From positions 26,474 through 90,473 of the forward strand of contig JBCCWO010000013.1 of NCBI GenBank assembly GCA_039193455.1: a stretch of DNA of 64,000 nt, written 5' to 3'. The stretch's first letter is position 1. Each line of letters opens with the position of its first letter. This stretch comes from JBCBGF01 sp039193455 (GTDB lineage: Bacteria > Pseudomonadota > Alphaproteobacteria > Rhodobacterales > Rhodobacteraceae). Shown one piece after another: positions 32,859-42,134 of the stretch. The position numbers and the translations under genes were made by a program. The notes beneath the pieces were generated by a model. That model was not told where the DNA came from. It was given only the letters and a program-made list of their open reading frames with translations, and searched no databases.

Positions 32859-33634
32859 TAGGTGTTATTATCCTTGTTGTAGCGATGGATCACGGTCAGC
32901 CCGTGCATCGTCAAATTGTCTTCGAAGACGTCGAATAACGCATCGCCCTGCTGAAACAAAGGGGCCAATCCGCCGGTGCCGATGACCTTCATCGCCCGCC
33001 CGCGTTCCTCTTTGATCTTGGCCACAACCCCGTTGATCAGCCCGACATAGCCCCAGAAAACGCCCGATTGCATACAGGCCACCGTGTTGGTGCCGACCAC
33101 CTGATCTGGCTTGGTCACATCGACATGGGGCAAGGCCGCGGCGGCGGCATGCAGCGCCTCAAGGCTCAGGTTCACACCGGGTGAGATAACGCCACCGATA
33201 TAGGCCCCGTCGCTGTCGGAAACATCAAAGGTTGTCGCCGTCCCGAAATCCACCACGATCAGATCGCCGCCATGCAGGTCAAACCCCGCCACTGTGTTCA
33301 CCAACCGGTCAGGCCCTACCTGCGTGCCGGCATCCACCCGTACATCCACCGGCAAAAGACAGTCCGGTTTCCCCACAACCAGCGGCCGCGTGTTGAAATA
33401 GCGATCCGCCAGGATCCGCAGGTTGAACACCACGCGCGGCACGGTGGACGAGATGATGACCTCGCGCACTTCCATCGACAGGTCATGGTGCTTCATCAGC
33501 GTCGACATCCAGACGTAGTACTGGTCGGCCGTGCGCTGCCACTCGGTCGACGTCCGAAAGGTCGCCAGAAATTTCGTACCGTCCCAGATCGAGAAGACGG
33601 TGTTGGTGTTCCCACAGTCGATGGCCAGCAGCAT
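32858..33634 (-). CDS. coaX: Type III pantothenate kinase
   Basis: CoaX phosphorylates pantothenate in the first step of CoA synthesis; type III enzymes need a monovalent cation and resist feedback by CoA. The 258-residue product starts MLLAIDCGNTNTVFSIWDG with the phosphate-binding DCGNTNT motif and has GPDRLVNTVAG and VVDFGTATTFD, all diagnostic. It follows birA by 14 bp and overlaps rnj by one base. The nuo-birA-coaX-rnj order is one I recall as common in Rhodobacterales. Confidence 0.96.
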   Translation of the reverse strand: MLLAIDCGNTNTVFSIWDGTKFLATFRTSTEWQRTADQYYVWMSTLMKHHDLSMEVREVIISSTVPRVVFNLRILADRYFNTRPLVVGKPDCLLPVDVRVDAGTQVGPDRLVNTVAGFDLHGGDLIVVDFGTATTFDVSDSDGAYIGGVISPGVNLSLEALHAAAAALPHVDVTKPDQVVGTNTVACMQSGVFWGYVGLINGVVAKIKEERGRAMKVIGTGGLAPLFQQGDALFDVFEDNLTMHGLTVIHRYNKDNNT

Positions 33635-33648
33635 GGCTGCCCCCTTAT

Positions 33649-34395
33649 TCAGAAATAGACATCCGCCGCCGCGATGTGCACGGGCCCCGTGCCGGTGATC
33701 AGGACCAGCTGGCCATCCTCATCGACGGTATCGAAGATGCCGGTGATCTTCTTCTTGGCGGTTTGCGCGGTGATCATGTCGCCCAGCCGCGCGGCGCGTT
33801 CCAGCCAGTCTTGCCGGATCGGCTCGAACCCCAGCGTCTCGAGGATGCGTTCCTCGGTCGCGTAGTTGCAGGCAAGCGTGTCCAGAAACTCTTCGGTATC
33901 GATGCCGTTGCCCGACACCTCTTTGACGCAGATGGGCGGAAAGGCCTGCGCCTCGGGCACCTTGGGCGTCTCGTTCAGGTTCACGCCAAAGCCGATGACA
34001 AGCCAGTTCACTTCCTTGGCATTGCCCGCGCTCTCCAAAAGAATGCCGGCAACCTTGCGCTCATTGAGCAGGACATCGTTCGGCCATTTCACCGCCAGCG
34101 CCTCGCGCGGGACGTAGAGCGCCAGCGTTTCATAGAGCGCGTTAGCGGCAAGAAAGGATCTGAGCGCCGCCCAGGCGGGCAAACCGCCGGGCCGCATCAC
34201 CAGCGAGGCCGCAAGATTGCCCGCGGGGTTCACCCAGGCCCGGCCCCAGCGCCCCCGGGGCGCGGTTTGACGGTGCGCCATGACCCATGTGGGCCGCAAG
34301 AGATACGGGGCAATCCGCGCGCCCTCGGCATTGGTGCTGTCGACCGTCTCGTGAACGATCCGGTCGTAGCCTTCGGGCCAAAGATCAGTTGACAA
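33649..34395 (-). CDS. birA: Biotin-[acetyl-CoA-carboxylase] ligase (group I)
   Basis: BirA attaches biotin to carboxylase carrier domains, including that of MccA encoded at 60793-62730. The 248-residue protein has VDSTNAEGAR, RGRWGRAW (variant of GRGRxGR), VKWPNDVL and KVAGILLES, but no N-terminal HTH, so it is a non-regulatory group I ligase. I place the start at TTG 34395, overlapping nuoN by 11 bp; an ATG at 34434 would overlap it by 50 bp and add an Arg-rich artefact. Confidence 0.92.
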   Translation of the reverse strand: MSTDLWPEGYDRIVHETVDSTNAEGARIAPYLLRPTWVMAHRQTAPRGRWGRAWVNPAGNLAASLVMRPGGLPAWAALRSFLAANALYETLALYVPREALAVKWPNDVLLNERKVAGILLESAGNAKEVNWLVIGFGVNLNETPKVPEAQAFPPICVKEVSGNGIDTEEFLDTLACNYATEERILETLGFEPIRQDWLERAARLGDMITAQTAKKKITGIFDTVDEDGQLVLITGTGPVHIAAADVYF

Positions 34396-35824
34396 GGGTC
34401 GCCGCTGCGGCCGCGGCAATCGCCTCGACCCCAAACAGGTTAACGACGCCCAGCACCATGGCGCCCGCCGATATCATCAGGAATACGCCCAGAACCGGGT
34501 TCCCTCCTGCATCAAGCCCATCGCCCTCTTCCCCGAAATACATCAGGTAGACGATCCGAAGGTAATAGAATGCCCCGATCACCGACGCAATCACACCGGC
34601 CACGGCCAGCCAGGCCATGTCCGCATCGACAGCTGCCAAAAGCACATAGTACTTGCCGAAAAAGCCCACGAGCGGCGGCACCCCCGCCAGGCTGAACAGC
34701 AGGACAAGCATGGCAAGCGCGCGCGCCGGGCTTTGCCGGGAGAAAAGGTTCAGGCTGTCGATATCGGTGACATTCTGGCCGTCCCGCTCCATCGACAGGA
34801 TGAAGGCAAAGGTGCCCACGTTCATCGTCACGTAGATCGCCATGTAAACGAGCATCGCCTGCACGCCGAACGCCGTCCCGGCCGCCAGGCCCATCAGCGC
34901 AAAGCCCATATGCGCGATCGAGGAATAGGCCATCAGCCGCTTGATATCGCGCTGCCCGATCGCCGCAACCGCGCCCAGAAACATCGACAAGACCGACAAG
35001 AGCGCCACGATCTGCTGCCAGTCGGCGACGATACCGCCAAAGGCGTCATGCACGACACGGGCGAACAGCGCCATGGCCGCGACCTTGGGTGCAGTGGCGA
35101 AGAAGGCCGTCACCGGCGTGGGCGAGCCTTCGTAGACATCCGGCGTCCACATGTGGAACGGCACGGCCGAGACCTTGAACGCGAGCCCGGTGATCAGGAA
35201 AACCAGGCCAAAGAGCAGGCCCAAAGGCACCTCGCCCGCGCTCGCCACCGAGATGATGCCGGAAAACAGCGTTGTGCCTGCATAGCCATAGGTCAGCGAG
35301 GCGCCATACAGCAACAGGCCCGATGACAGTGCGCCCAGCACGAAGTACTTCAACCCCGCCTCGGTCGACTTCACGCTGTCGCGGCGCAGCGAAGCCACGA
35401 CGTACAGCGACAGCGATTGCAGTTCGAGCCCCATATAGAGCGTCATCAGATCGCCCGCAGAGACCATGGTCATCATGCCAACGGATGCCAGCGCGATCAG
35501 GATCGGATACTCGAACCGCAGCAGATCGCGCCGCGCCATGTAGCCTTCGCTCATCACCAGGATCGCCGCCGCCGAGACAAGGATCATCACCTTGGCAAAG
35601 CGCGAAAACGCATCGTCGATGAGCATGCCGCCGAACGCGGCGGTCGTCCCCTGCCCGGCCAGTCCGATCCACAAGGCGACCAGCACCAGAAAGCCCGAGG
35701 TCGCCCAGGTCAGCAGCGGCGCCTTCTGGTCCTTGCCGGTGTAAACACCGTAAAGCAGCGCGCCCATCGCGTAGACCGCGATCACCACCTCGGGCAGGAC
35801 AGCAATGAAATCCGCTTCCGTCAT
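34385..35824 (-). CDS. nuoN: NADH-quinone oxidoreductase subunit N
   Basis: NuoN is one of three antiporter-like, proton-pumping membrane subunits of complex I. The 479-residue product has about 14 helices and the key segments GLALELQSLSLY-like (YMGLELQSLSLYVV) and FHMWTPDVYEGSPTPVTAF with the essential Lys/Glu pattern in central helices. It follows nuoM by 11 bp and its end overlaps birA. Confidence 0.96.
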   Translation of the reverse strand: MTEADFIAVLPEVVIAVYAMGALLYGVYTGKDQKAPLLTWATSGFLVLVALWIGLAGQGTTAAFGGMLIDDAFSRFAKVMILVSAAAILVMSEGYMARRDLLRFEYPILIALASVGMMTMVSAGDLMTLYMGLELQSLSLYVVASLRRDSVKSTEAGLKYFVLGALSSGLLLYGASLTYGYAGTTLFSGIISVASAGEVPLGLLFGLVFLITGLAFKVSAVPFHMWTPDVYEGSPTPVTAFFATAPKVAAMALFARVVHDAFGGIVADWQQIVALLSVLSMFLGAVAAIGQRDIKRLMAYSSIAHMGFALMGLAAGTAFGVQAMLVYMAIYVTMNVGTFAFILSMERDGQNVTDIDSLNLFSRQSPARALAMLVLLFSLAGVPPLVGFFGKYYVLLAAVDADMAWLAVAGVIASVIGAFYYLRIVYLMYFGEEGDGLDAGGNPVLGVFLMISAGAMVLGVVNLFGVEAIAAAAAATLVN

Positions 35825-35835
35825 CGCACGCTCCC

Positions 35836-37371
35836 TCAGTTCCCGGCCAGCCGCGTATCGGCGGCCAGCAAGGCGGTTTCATACCCATCGACCAGCGCCG
35901 CAACCGACGGGCCGATCACATCGGTCACCAGGCTGGGGTAGACTCCCAGCAACAGCGTCATGACGACCAGCGGCGCAAAGATCGCGCGTTCCCGCGTGGT
36001 CATATCGGTGATCGACTTCAGGCTCTCCTTGATCAGATCGCCCATCACCACCCGGCGATACAGCCACAGCGCATAGGCCGCAGACAGGATCACCCCGGTG
36101 GCGGCCACCGCCGCGACCCAGGTGTTGACCTGGAAGACACCGATAAGCGTCAGAAACTCGCCGATGAACCCGCTCGTACCCGGCAGGCCGACATTGGCCA
36201 TGGTGAACAGCATGAAGATCAGCGCATAGGCCGGCATCCGGTTCACCAGTCCGCCATAGGCATCGATCTCGCGCGTGTGCATCCGGTCGTAGATCACGCC
36301 GACGCACAGAAACAGCGCGCCCGAGATAAAGCCGTGGCTCAGCATCTGGAAGATCGCGCCATCCAGCCCCTGCTGGTTCGCCGCAAAGATCCCCATCGTC
36401 ACAAAGCCCATATGCGCGACCGAGGAATAGGCGATCAGCTTTTTCATGTCCTGCTGCGCCAGCGCGACAAGCGAGGTGTAGACAATCGCAATCGCCGACA
36501 GCCACAAAACCAGCGGCGCAAGCAGGTCCGAGGCCACCGGGAACATCGGCAGCGAGAACCGCAAAAACCCGTAGCCCCCCATCTTCAAGAGGATCGCGGC
36601 CAGCACAACCGACCCCGCCGTGGGCGCCTGCACGTGCGCATCGGGCAGCCAGGTATGGACCGGCCACATCGGCATCTTCACCGCGAACGAGGCGAAGAAG
36701 GCGAGCCAGAGCAGGGTCTGCACGCCGCCCACAACCTCCACCCCGAGCAGGGGGAAGGTCTCGGACGCGAACTGGTGATTGAGCAGGGTCGGGATATCGG
36801 TGGTCTGTGCATCCACGAACATCGCAATCATCGCGACCAGCATCAGGACCGAGCCGAGGAAGGTGTAGAGGAAGAACTTGAAGGACGCATAGATGCGTTC
36901 CTTCCCGCCCCAGATCCCGATGATCAGGAACATCGGGATCAGGCCCGCCTCGAAGAACAGGTAGAACAGCACCAGATCAAGCGCGACAAACACCCCGATC
37001 ATCAGCGTCTCAAGCACCAGAAACGCGATCATGTATTCCTTGACGCGGTAGGTCACGTCCCAACAGGCCGCGATCACCAGAGGCATCAGGAAGGTCGTCA
37101 GCATCACGAACAGCACGCTGATCCCGTCGACCCCGACCTTGTAGGTCAGGCCCAGGATCCATTCGCGTTCTTCTACGAACTGGAACCCGGTGTCGTTCGG
37201 ATCGAACCCGGTGATCAGGAAGATCGAAATCAGGAAGGTCGCCGAGGTCGCGATCAGCGCCAGCCACTTGGCGTTCTGCTGTGCAGCCGCGTCCTCACCC
37301 TTCAGCAGTGCCGCCAGAATGACCGCGGCCACCAGCGGCAGGAACGTGATGATTGAGAGCAGGTTATCCAT
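35836..37371 (-). CDS. nuoM: NADH-quinone oxidoreductase subunit M
   Basis: NuoM is an antiporter-like proton-pumping subunit. The 511-residue product starts MDNLLSIITFLPLV at ATG 37371, where TCAT gives nuoL's TGA and this ATG (ATGA); a longer frame to 37572 is a shadow of nuoL. Key features are the FFEAGLIPMFLIIGIWGG helix with its essential Glu and KMPMWPVHTWLPDAHVQAPT. Confidence 0.96.
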   Translation of the reverse strand: MDNLLSIITFLPLVAAVILAALLKGEDAAAQQNAKWLALIATSATFLISIFLITGFDPNDTGFQFVEEREWILGLTYKVGVDGISVLFVMLTTFLMPLVIAACWDVTYRVKEYMIAFLVLETLMIGVFVALDLVLFYLFFEAGLIPMFLIIGIWGGKERIYASFKFFLYTFLGSVLMLVAMIAMFVDAQTTDIPTLLNHQFASETFPLLGVEVVGGVQTLLWLAFFASFAVKMPMWPVHTWLPDAHVQAPTAGSVVLAAILLKMGGYGFLRFSLPMFPVASDLLAPLVLWLSAIAIVYTSLVALAQQDMKKLIAYSSVAHMGFVTMGIFAANQQGLDGAIFQMLSHGFISGALFLCVGVIYDRMHTREIDAYGGLVNRMPAYALIFMLFTMANVGLPGTSGFIGEFLTLIGVFQVNTWVAAVAATGVILSAAYALWLYRRVVMGDLIKESLKSITDMTTRERAIFAPLVVMTLLLGVYPSLVTDVIGPSVAALVDGYETALLAADTRLAGN

Positions 37372-39527
37372 CACCCGGCCCCCTGTATCGTCACCCAGGT
37401 GATCAGGATCACGATCCCGATCACCATCGCCAGGGCATAGGTAAAGATGTAGCCCGACTGCGCCCGACCTGCGAGGCGGGTAAAGAACGGCACGATCCCC
37501 ATGGCCAGCCCGTTGATCCCGCCATCGATCACGCGGCCATCGCCGCTGCGCCACAGGAACCCGCCCAGCCATTTCGCGGGCTGGACGAAGATGACGTTGT
37601 AGATCTCGTCAAAATACCACTTGTTCAGCAGGAACAGGTACAGCGGCCGCTGGTTCGCGGCGAGCTTGGCGGGCCAGTCCGGGCGGCGGATATACATCTG
37701 ATACGCGCCCATCAGCCCCAGCAGCATCGCGATGAACGGGCTCCAGATCACCCAATCGGGCACGTGGTGGGCATCGTCGAGCACGGTGTTGTCCGGCGCC
37801 ATATAGATTGCGCCTTCCCCCGGCAGGGCATGGGTGCCAGCGTCATGGTCGTCGCCATGCCCGTCCCCATGTCCGTCACCGTGCCCGTCGCCATCGCCCT
37901 CTGCCGCCTCGCTCGCCGCATGCGCGGCCATCGGCAAGGATACAGGCGCGGCCTCGGCATGCACCTCGGAGGTCGGGATGCCAAAGAACGCCTCGACCTT
38001 GTGGTGATCGCCAAAGAACGGCTTGTACCACACCATGCCCGCAAAGATCGCGCCCAGCGCCAGCACGCCCAGCGGCGCCAGCATCGTGGGCGGGCTCTCA
38101 TGGGCGTGGTCGTGGGTATGCTTGTCCCCGCGCGGGCTGCCGTAAAAGGTCAGAAACATCAGCCGCCAGGAATAAAAGCTCGTGAACAGCGCCGCGATCA
38201 CCAGCGCCCAGAAGGCAAAGAGCGCGACACCGGTGCCCCCGGCATAGGCGCTCTCGATAATGGCGTCTTTCGACAGGAACCCGGCAAAGCCGATGGGCCG
38301 GTCAAACAGTTTGAACAGGGTCGCGGGAATGCCCACCCCCGTGATCGCCAGCGTCCCGATCAACATCGCCCAGAACGTATAGGGGATCTTCTTCCGCAGC
38401 CCGCCATAGTTGCGCATGTCCTGCTCGTGGTGCATGGCGTGGATGACCGAGCCCGCGCCAAGAAACAGCATCGCCTTGAAGAACGCGTGGGTGAAGAGGT
38501 GGAACATCGCCACCGAATAGACACCCACACCGGCGGCCACGAACATGTAGCCCAGCTGTGAACAGGTCGAATAGGCGATCACGCGTTTGATGTCGTTTTG
38601 CACCAGCCCCACAGTCGCCGCAAAAAATGCCGTACACGCCCCCAGCGCCACGATGAACCCGGTGGCATAGGGCGCAAACTCCATCACCGGCGACATCCGG
38701 CACACGAGGAAGACGCCCGCCGTCACCATCGTCGCGGCATGGATCAGCGCCGAGACCGGCGTTGGCCCCTCCATCGCATCGGGCAGCCAGGTGTGCAGGA
38801 TCAGCTGCGCCGATTTCCCCATGGCCCCGACGAACAACAAAAACGCCACCAGCTCTGCGGCATTCCAGTCTCGCCACAGAAAGCTCAGCTGCGTCTCGGC
38901 TAGTTCGGGCGCAGCGGCAAAGATGTCGTCGAACTTGATCGAGTCGACCAAAAAGAACAGCGCCAGGATCCCCAGCATGAACCCGAAATCGCCCACGCGG
39001 TTGACCACAAAGGCCTTCATCGCCGCGGCATTTGCGGTCGGTTTGCGGTAGTAGAAGCCGATCAAAAGGTACGAGGCGAGGCCCACACCCTCCCATCCGA
39101 AAAACATCTGGATCAGGTTATCCGCCGTCACCAGCATCAGCATCGCAAAGGTGAAGAACGACAGGTACGCAAAGAACCGCGGCTTATAGACCTCGCCCTC
39201 GCGGAAGTTTTCGTCATGGGCCATGTAGCCAAACGAGTAGAGGTGGACGAGCGCCGAGACCGACGTGATCACGATCAGCATGATCGCCGTCAACCGGTCC
39301 AGCCGGATCGCCCAGTCCGTGCTGAGACTTCCACTCTCGATCCAGCGCAGGATCTGGACCTGCTCGGTCACCCCGTCAAAGGTCAGGAACACGATCCAGG
39401 ACAGAAGGGCGGCGAGAAACAGGAACCCCGTCGCCGTCCAGCAGGCGGCCTGTTCGCCAATGAACTTCCACCCGAACCCGCAAATCAGCGCGCCCACGAG
39501 CGGGGCGAAGAGGATGATCGTTTCCAC
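37371..39527 (-). CDS. nuoL: NADH-quinone oxidoreductase subunit L with His/Asp-rich insert
   Basis: NuoL is the distal antiporter-like subunit with the long lateral helix that spans the membrane arm. At 718 residues it is longer than E. coli NuoL (613). Core motifs are FFGWEGVGLASYLLIGFYY and QLILHTWLPDAMEGPTPVSALIHAATM. The extra length includes a loop at about 510-600 with a GHGD-type repeat (about 544-561) and further His (HTHDHAHE near 476), suggesting metal binding on one face. It follows nuoK by 6 bp. Confidence 0.96.
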   Translation of the reverse strand: METIILFAPLVGALICGFGWKFIGEQAACWTATGFLFLAALLSWIVFLTFDGVTEQVQILRWIESGSLSTDWAIRLDRLTAIMLIVITSVSALVHLYSFGYMAHDENFREGEVYKPRFFAYLSFFTFAMLMLVTADNLIQMFFGWEGVGLASYLLIGFYYRKPTANAAAMKAFVVNRVGDFGFMLGILALFFLVDSIKFDDIFAAAPELAETQLSFLWRDWNAAELVAFLLFVGAMGKSAQLILHTWLPDAMEGPTPVSALIHAATMVTAGVFLVCRMSPVMEFAPYATGFIVALGACTAFFAATVGLVQNDIKRVIAYSTCSQLGYMFVAAGVGVYSVAMFHLFTHAFFKAMLFLGAGSVIHAMHHEQDMRNYGGLRKKIPYTFWAMLIGTLAITGVGIPATLFKLFDRPIGFAGFLSKDAIIESAYAGGTGVALFAFWALVIAALFTSFYSWRLMFLTFYGSPRGDKHTHDHAHESPPTMLAPLGVLALGAIFAGMVWYKPFFGDHHKVEAFFGIPTSEVHAEAAPVSLPMAAHAASEAAEGDGDGHGDGHGDGHGDDHDAGTHALPGEGAIYMAPDNTVLDDAHHVPDWVIWSPFIAMLLGLMGAYQMYIRRPDWPAKLAANQRPLYLFLLNKWYFDEIYNVIFVQPAKWLGGFLWRSGDGRVIDGGINGLAMGIVPFFTRLAGRAQSGYIFTYALAMVIGIVILITWVTIQGAG
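37846..37896 (-). repeat. 12-bp tandem repeat encoding GHGD units in NuoL
   Basis: Three to four imperfect 12-bp units encode GDGH/GHGD repeats ending DDHD. The clustered His and Asp residues could bind divalent metal. Copy number may vary between strains. Confidence 0.7.
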
Positions 39528-39533
39528 CGGCCC

Positions 39534-39839
39534 TTACCCCTTCATCACATTCACGTCTTCCACCGCGATGGTCCCACGGTTGCGGAAGAAGCAGACAAGG
39601 ATGGCCAGCCCGATCGCGGCCTCGGCGGCGGCGACGGTCAGGACGAAAAGGGTAAAGACCTGGCCCACAAGATCGCCGAGAAAGCTTGAGAACGCCACGA
39701 GGTTGATGTTCACCGCCAAAAGCATCAGCTCGATCGACATCAACAGGATGATGACGTTCTTGCGGTTCAGAAACAGCCCGAAAATGCCGATCACGAACAG
39801 CGCCGCAGCGACCGTCAGATAGTGTTCCAGTCCGACCAT
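39534..39839 (-). CDS. nuoK: NADH-quinone oxidoreductase subunit K
   Basis: NuoK is a three-helix subunit with two buried glutamates that link the quinone site to the proton path. The 101-residue product shows IELMLLAVNINLVAF and AAAEAAIGLAILV with both Glu residues. It follows the 161-aa secreted protein by 55 bp and precedes nuoL by 6 bp. Confidence 0.97.
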   Translation of the reverse strand: MVGLEHYLTVAAALFVIGIFGLFLNRKNVIILLMSIELMLLAVNINLVAFSSFLGDLVGQVFTLFVLTVAAAEAAIGLAILVCFFRNRGTIAVEDVNVMKG

Positions 39840-39894
39840 GTCGGTCCCTTTTTCCTTGTCGGACGCATGCGCCCGGTCTGGCCCGCAGGCCGCA

Positions 39895-40380
39895 TTAGTT
39901 CAGCGCGAAGGGCGTCTTCGCCCCCCGTAGATCGGGATAGGCGGCGGCGCAAGCGCAGGGCTCGGATTGCAGCGCGTCGATCACGATATCCTCGCCCGTC
40001 CGGTCCAGCGCCTGCGCCAGCCGCTTAAAACTGAAGAGCTCGGGCGCGGCCCCAAGCTCTTGCTCGATGATGCCCAGCGCCTTTTCTGTCCGGTCAAAGG
40101 CGCTGCGGTCGCTGATCCGCTCTTCCCGCGTGCGGGTGCGCAGGAACTCACCGGTCCCGCAATGGGCCACGATCACGTCGACATAGACGCCCTCCTGGCT
40201 CCACCATTCGCCATAGAGCACCCGCCCCGCACCCAGATCCATATGCCCACCTTCGCCGCCGTGTGAGACGTGCGTGGTCCGGTTGCACTCTTCCAGCGTC
40301 ACGGCCTCGGACCGGCTTGCCGAAACGACAAGCGCAACGGCGATGCCCACCGCTACGGCTATGATCGCCCCGCGGTTCAC
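39895..40380 (-). CDS. Secreted hypothetical protein between nuoJ and nuoK
   Basis: A 161-residue protein with a signal peptide (MNRGAIIAVAVGIAVALVVSASRSEA) and four cysteines in the mature part (two of them in EPCACAAAY). It starts at GTG 40380, overlapping the nuoJ stop as GTGA, which supports it as a real coupled gene. I do not know the family. The Cys content suggests a disulfide-bonded periplasmic protein. Confidence 0.72.
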   Translation of the reverse strand: MNRGAIIAVAVGIAVALVVSASRSEAVTLEECNRTTHVSHGGEGGHMDLGAGRVLYGEWWSQEGVYVDVIVAHCGTGEFLRTRTREERISDRSAFDRTEKALGIIEQELGAAPELFSFKRLAQALDRTGEDIVIDALQSEPCACAAAYPDLRGAKTPFALN

Positions 40381-40991
40381 AATCCCTGCCCCGGCTTGAC
40401 GTCCTTCAGCTCCATCGCTTTCGCCGGATCGCGGTACATCTGGGCCAGCACGTCCTGCCGCTTGATGTCGCTGCGGTGGCGCAGCGTCAGAACGATCGCG
40501 CCGACCATCGCCACCAACAGGATCAGGCCCGACAGCTGGAACAGCAGGATGTAGTTTTCATAGATCAGCTCGCCCAAGGCACGGGTGTTGTGCACCTCGC
40601 CCACGGCGGGTGTCACCGCGGCGCGCAGCGTCTCGGCCTCATCGGCGAACTGCCAGACGCCAAAGGCGATCCCGAGCTGCATAAGCAGGACCACCCCGAT
40701 CAACAGGGCAAGCGGGACGTATTTCGCCATCTCGGCCTTGAGCGAGGCAAAATCGACATCGAGCATCATGACGACGAACAAAAACAGCACCGCAACCGCG
40801 CCAACGTAGACGATGATCAACAGCATCGCCACGAACTCGGCCCCCAAAAGCACGAAGAGCCCCGCCGAAGACAAAAACGCCAGGATCAGCCACAGCACCG
40901 AATGCACCGGGTTGCGCGAGATGACCGTGAAAAGGCCCCCGGCAATCACCGAGATCGCAAAGAGGTAAAAGGCGTAATCGGCCACCGTCAT
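40377..40991 (-). CDS. nuoJ: NADH-quinone oxidoreductase subunit J
   Basis: NuoJ is a five-helix membrane subunit whose third helix takes part in coupling. The 204-residue product begins with FYLFAISVIAGGLFTVISRNPVHSVLWL and has LGAEFVAMLLIIVYVGAVAVLFLFVVMML, both standard. It is coupled by ATGA to the upstream CMD-family gene and by GTGA to the secreted protein downstream. Confidence 0.96.
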   Translation of the reverse strand: MTVADYAFYLFAISVIAGGLFTVISRNPVHSVLWLILAFLSSAGLFVLLGAEFVAMLLIIVYVGAVAVLFLFVVMMLDVDFASLKAEMAKYVPLALLIGVVLLMQLGIAFGVWQFADEAETLRAAVTPAVGEVHNTRALGELIYENYILLFQLSGLILLVAMVGAIVLTLRHRSDIKRQDVLAQMYRDPAKAMELKDVKPGQGL

Positions 40992-41404
40992 GTCTGATCC
41001 CCCTCAGGCGCCGCGCCATCCAGCACTTCGCGCGCCAGCTCCATCGCCTTGGTCATTGCGGGCACCCCGCCAAACATTCCCGCCACACCGATGGTTTCGG
41101 CAACTTCCTGGTGGGTCGCGCCGGCCTCGACCGCGTGGCGCACGGTAATGCGCACCTGCGCCTCGGCCTGCGCGCCCATGATCGTCAGCGCGCACAGCGT
41201 CAAGAGCAGCTTGGTCTTGGCGTCCAATCCTTCGGGATTGAAAGTCTTGCCCATGAAGGTTTCCATCAGGTCGGCGGGCATCGTCGGAAACAACGCGTCG
41301 AACCCCTGCGGCGTAAAGCTCTGCAAGGCCGGATTCATCGTCTTGGCCCATTCCTGACCAAGCGCCATCATCTCGGCAAAGGGGTTCTTGGGGGCGTCGG
41401 TCAT
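40988..41404 (-). CDS. Carboxymuconolactone decarboxylase-family protein
   Basis: A 138-residue all-helical protein of the CMD/AhpD superfamily, with LDAKTKLLLTLCALTIMGA and the conserved HAVEAGATHQEVAETI segment. The redox CxxC of AhpD is missing, so it is not a peroxidase; gamma-CMD activity cannot be inferred from the fold alone. Both ends overlap neighbouring genes by ATGA. A chaperone or assembly role in complex I is only a guess from context. Confidence 0.85.
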   Translation of the reverse strand: MTDAPKNPFAEMMALGQEWAKTMNPALQSFTPQGFDALFPTMPADLMETFMGKTFNPEGLDAKTKLLLTLCALTIMGAQAEAQVRITVRHAVEAGATHQEVAETIGVAGMFGGVPAMTKAMELAREVLDGAAPEGDQT

Positions 41405-41589
41405 CTCTGCCTTCTCGCAATATCTGCGATCTCAACGGACTGGTAGGATTGACGCTCGCTAATGTCTCTCAGCGTGCTTTCCGCCCTCGCCAGGCGCTTA
41501 AAAGCTTTATCTAACCGGTCAGTGAGATCCGCGTTAGATTGCTCTAGAAGCAAAAGGCGCTGCTCCATATGCTGGGTAGTCTCATTCAT
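41401..41589 (-). CDS. Coiled-coil micro-protein between nuoI and CMD-family gene (62 aa)
   Basis: A 62-residue, highly charged helical protein, starting MNETTQHMEQRLLLLEQSN and forming a heptad-like coiled coil over most of its length. It overlaps the nuoI stop and the next start by 4 bp each (ATGA at both ends), strong evidence that it is translated. It resembles SlyX-type short coiled coils in size and character, without enough similarity to assign it. The longer frame seen upstream is antisense-like shadow of nuoI. Confidence 0.75.
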   Translation of the reverse strand: MNETTQHMEQRLLLLEQSNADLTDRLDKAFKRLARAESTLRDISERQSYQSVEIADIARRQR

Positions 41590-42080
41590 CGATAAGGCGC
41601 GTCGAGTTCGAGGTTGCGCGCGATCTCCGCCTCCCACCTTTCGCCGTTCTCGAGAAGCTTTTCCTTGTTGTAGAACAGCTCTTCCCGCGTCTCGGTCGCG
41701 AACTCGAAGTTCGGGCCCTCGACGATGGCATCCACCGGACAGGCCTCCTGACAGAAGCCGCAATAGATGCACTTGGTCATGTCGATGTCGTAGCGCGTGG
41801 TGCGGCGCGAGCCGTCTTCGCGCGGTTCGGCGTCGATGGTGATCGCCTGCGCGGGGCAGATCGCCTCGCACAGCTTGCAGGCAATGCAGCGCTCCTCCCC
41901 GTTGGGATAGCGCCGCAGCGCGTGTTCACCCCGGAAACGTGGGCTGAGCGGCCCCTTTTCATGGGGATAGTTCACGGTGGCCTTGGGGGCGAAGAAGTAT
42001 TTCAGCCCCAGCCCAAAGCCTTTCACGAAATCTGCCAGCAGGAAGTATTTGCCGGCGCGGTTCCAGTCGATCTGGGTCAT
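41586..42080 (-). CDS. nuoI: NADH-quinone oxidoreductase subunit I
   Basis: NuoI carries two [4Fe-4S] clusters (N6a, N6b) that pass electrons towards NuoB. Both ferredoxin motifs are complete: CIACKLCEAICP and CIYCGFCQEACP. At 164 residues it has the alphaproteobacterial/mitochondrial TYKY length. It follows nuoH by 54 bp. Confidence 0.97.
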   Translation of the reverse strand: MTQIDWNRAGKYFLLADFVKGFGLGLKYFFAPKATVNYPHEKGPLSPRFRGEHALRRYPNGEERCIACKLCEAICPAQAITIDAEPREDGSRRTTRYDIDMTKCIYCGFCQEACPVDAIVEGPNFEFATETREELFYNKEKLLENGERWEAEIARNLELDAPYR

Positions 42081-42134
42081 CCGTCAATTCCTAGCTTGTG
42101 TTTGCCGATGCGTTTGTTGCCGTTGTCAGCCACA

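Noticed and set aside
31464..32861. A 465-codon plus-strand open frame
   Set aside because: Exactly antisense to rnj, His/Arg/Pro-rich, no domain.
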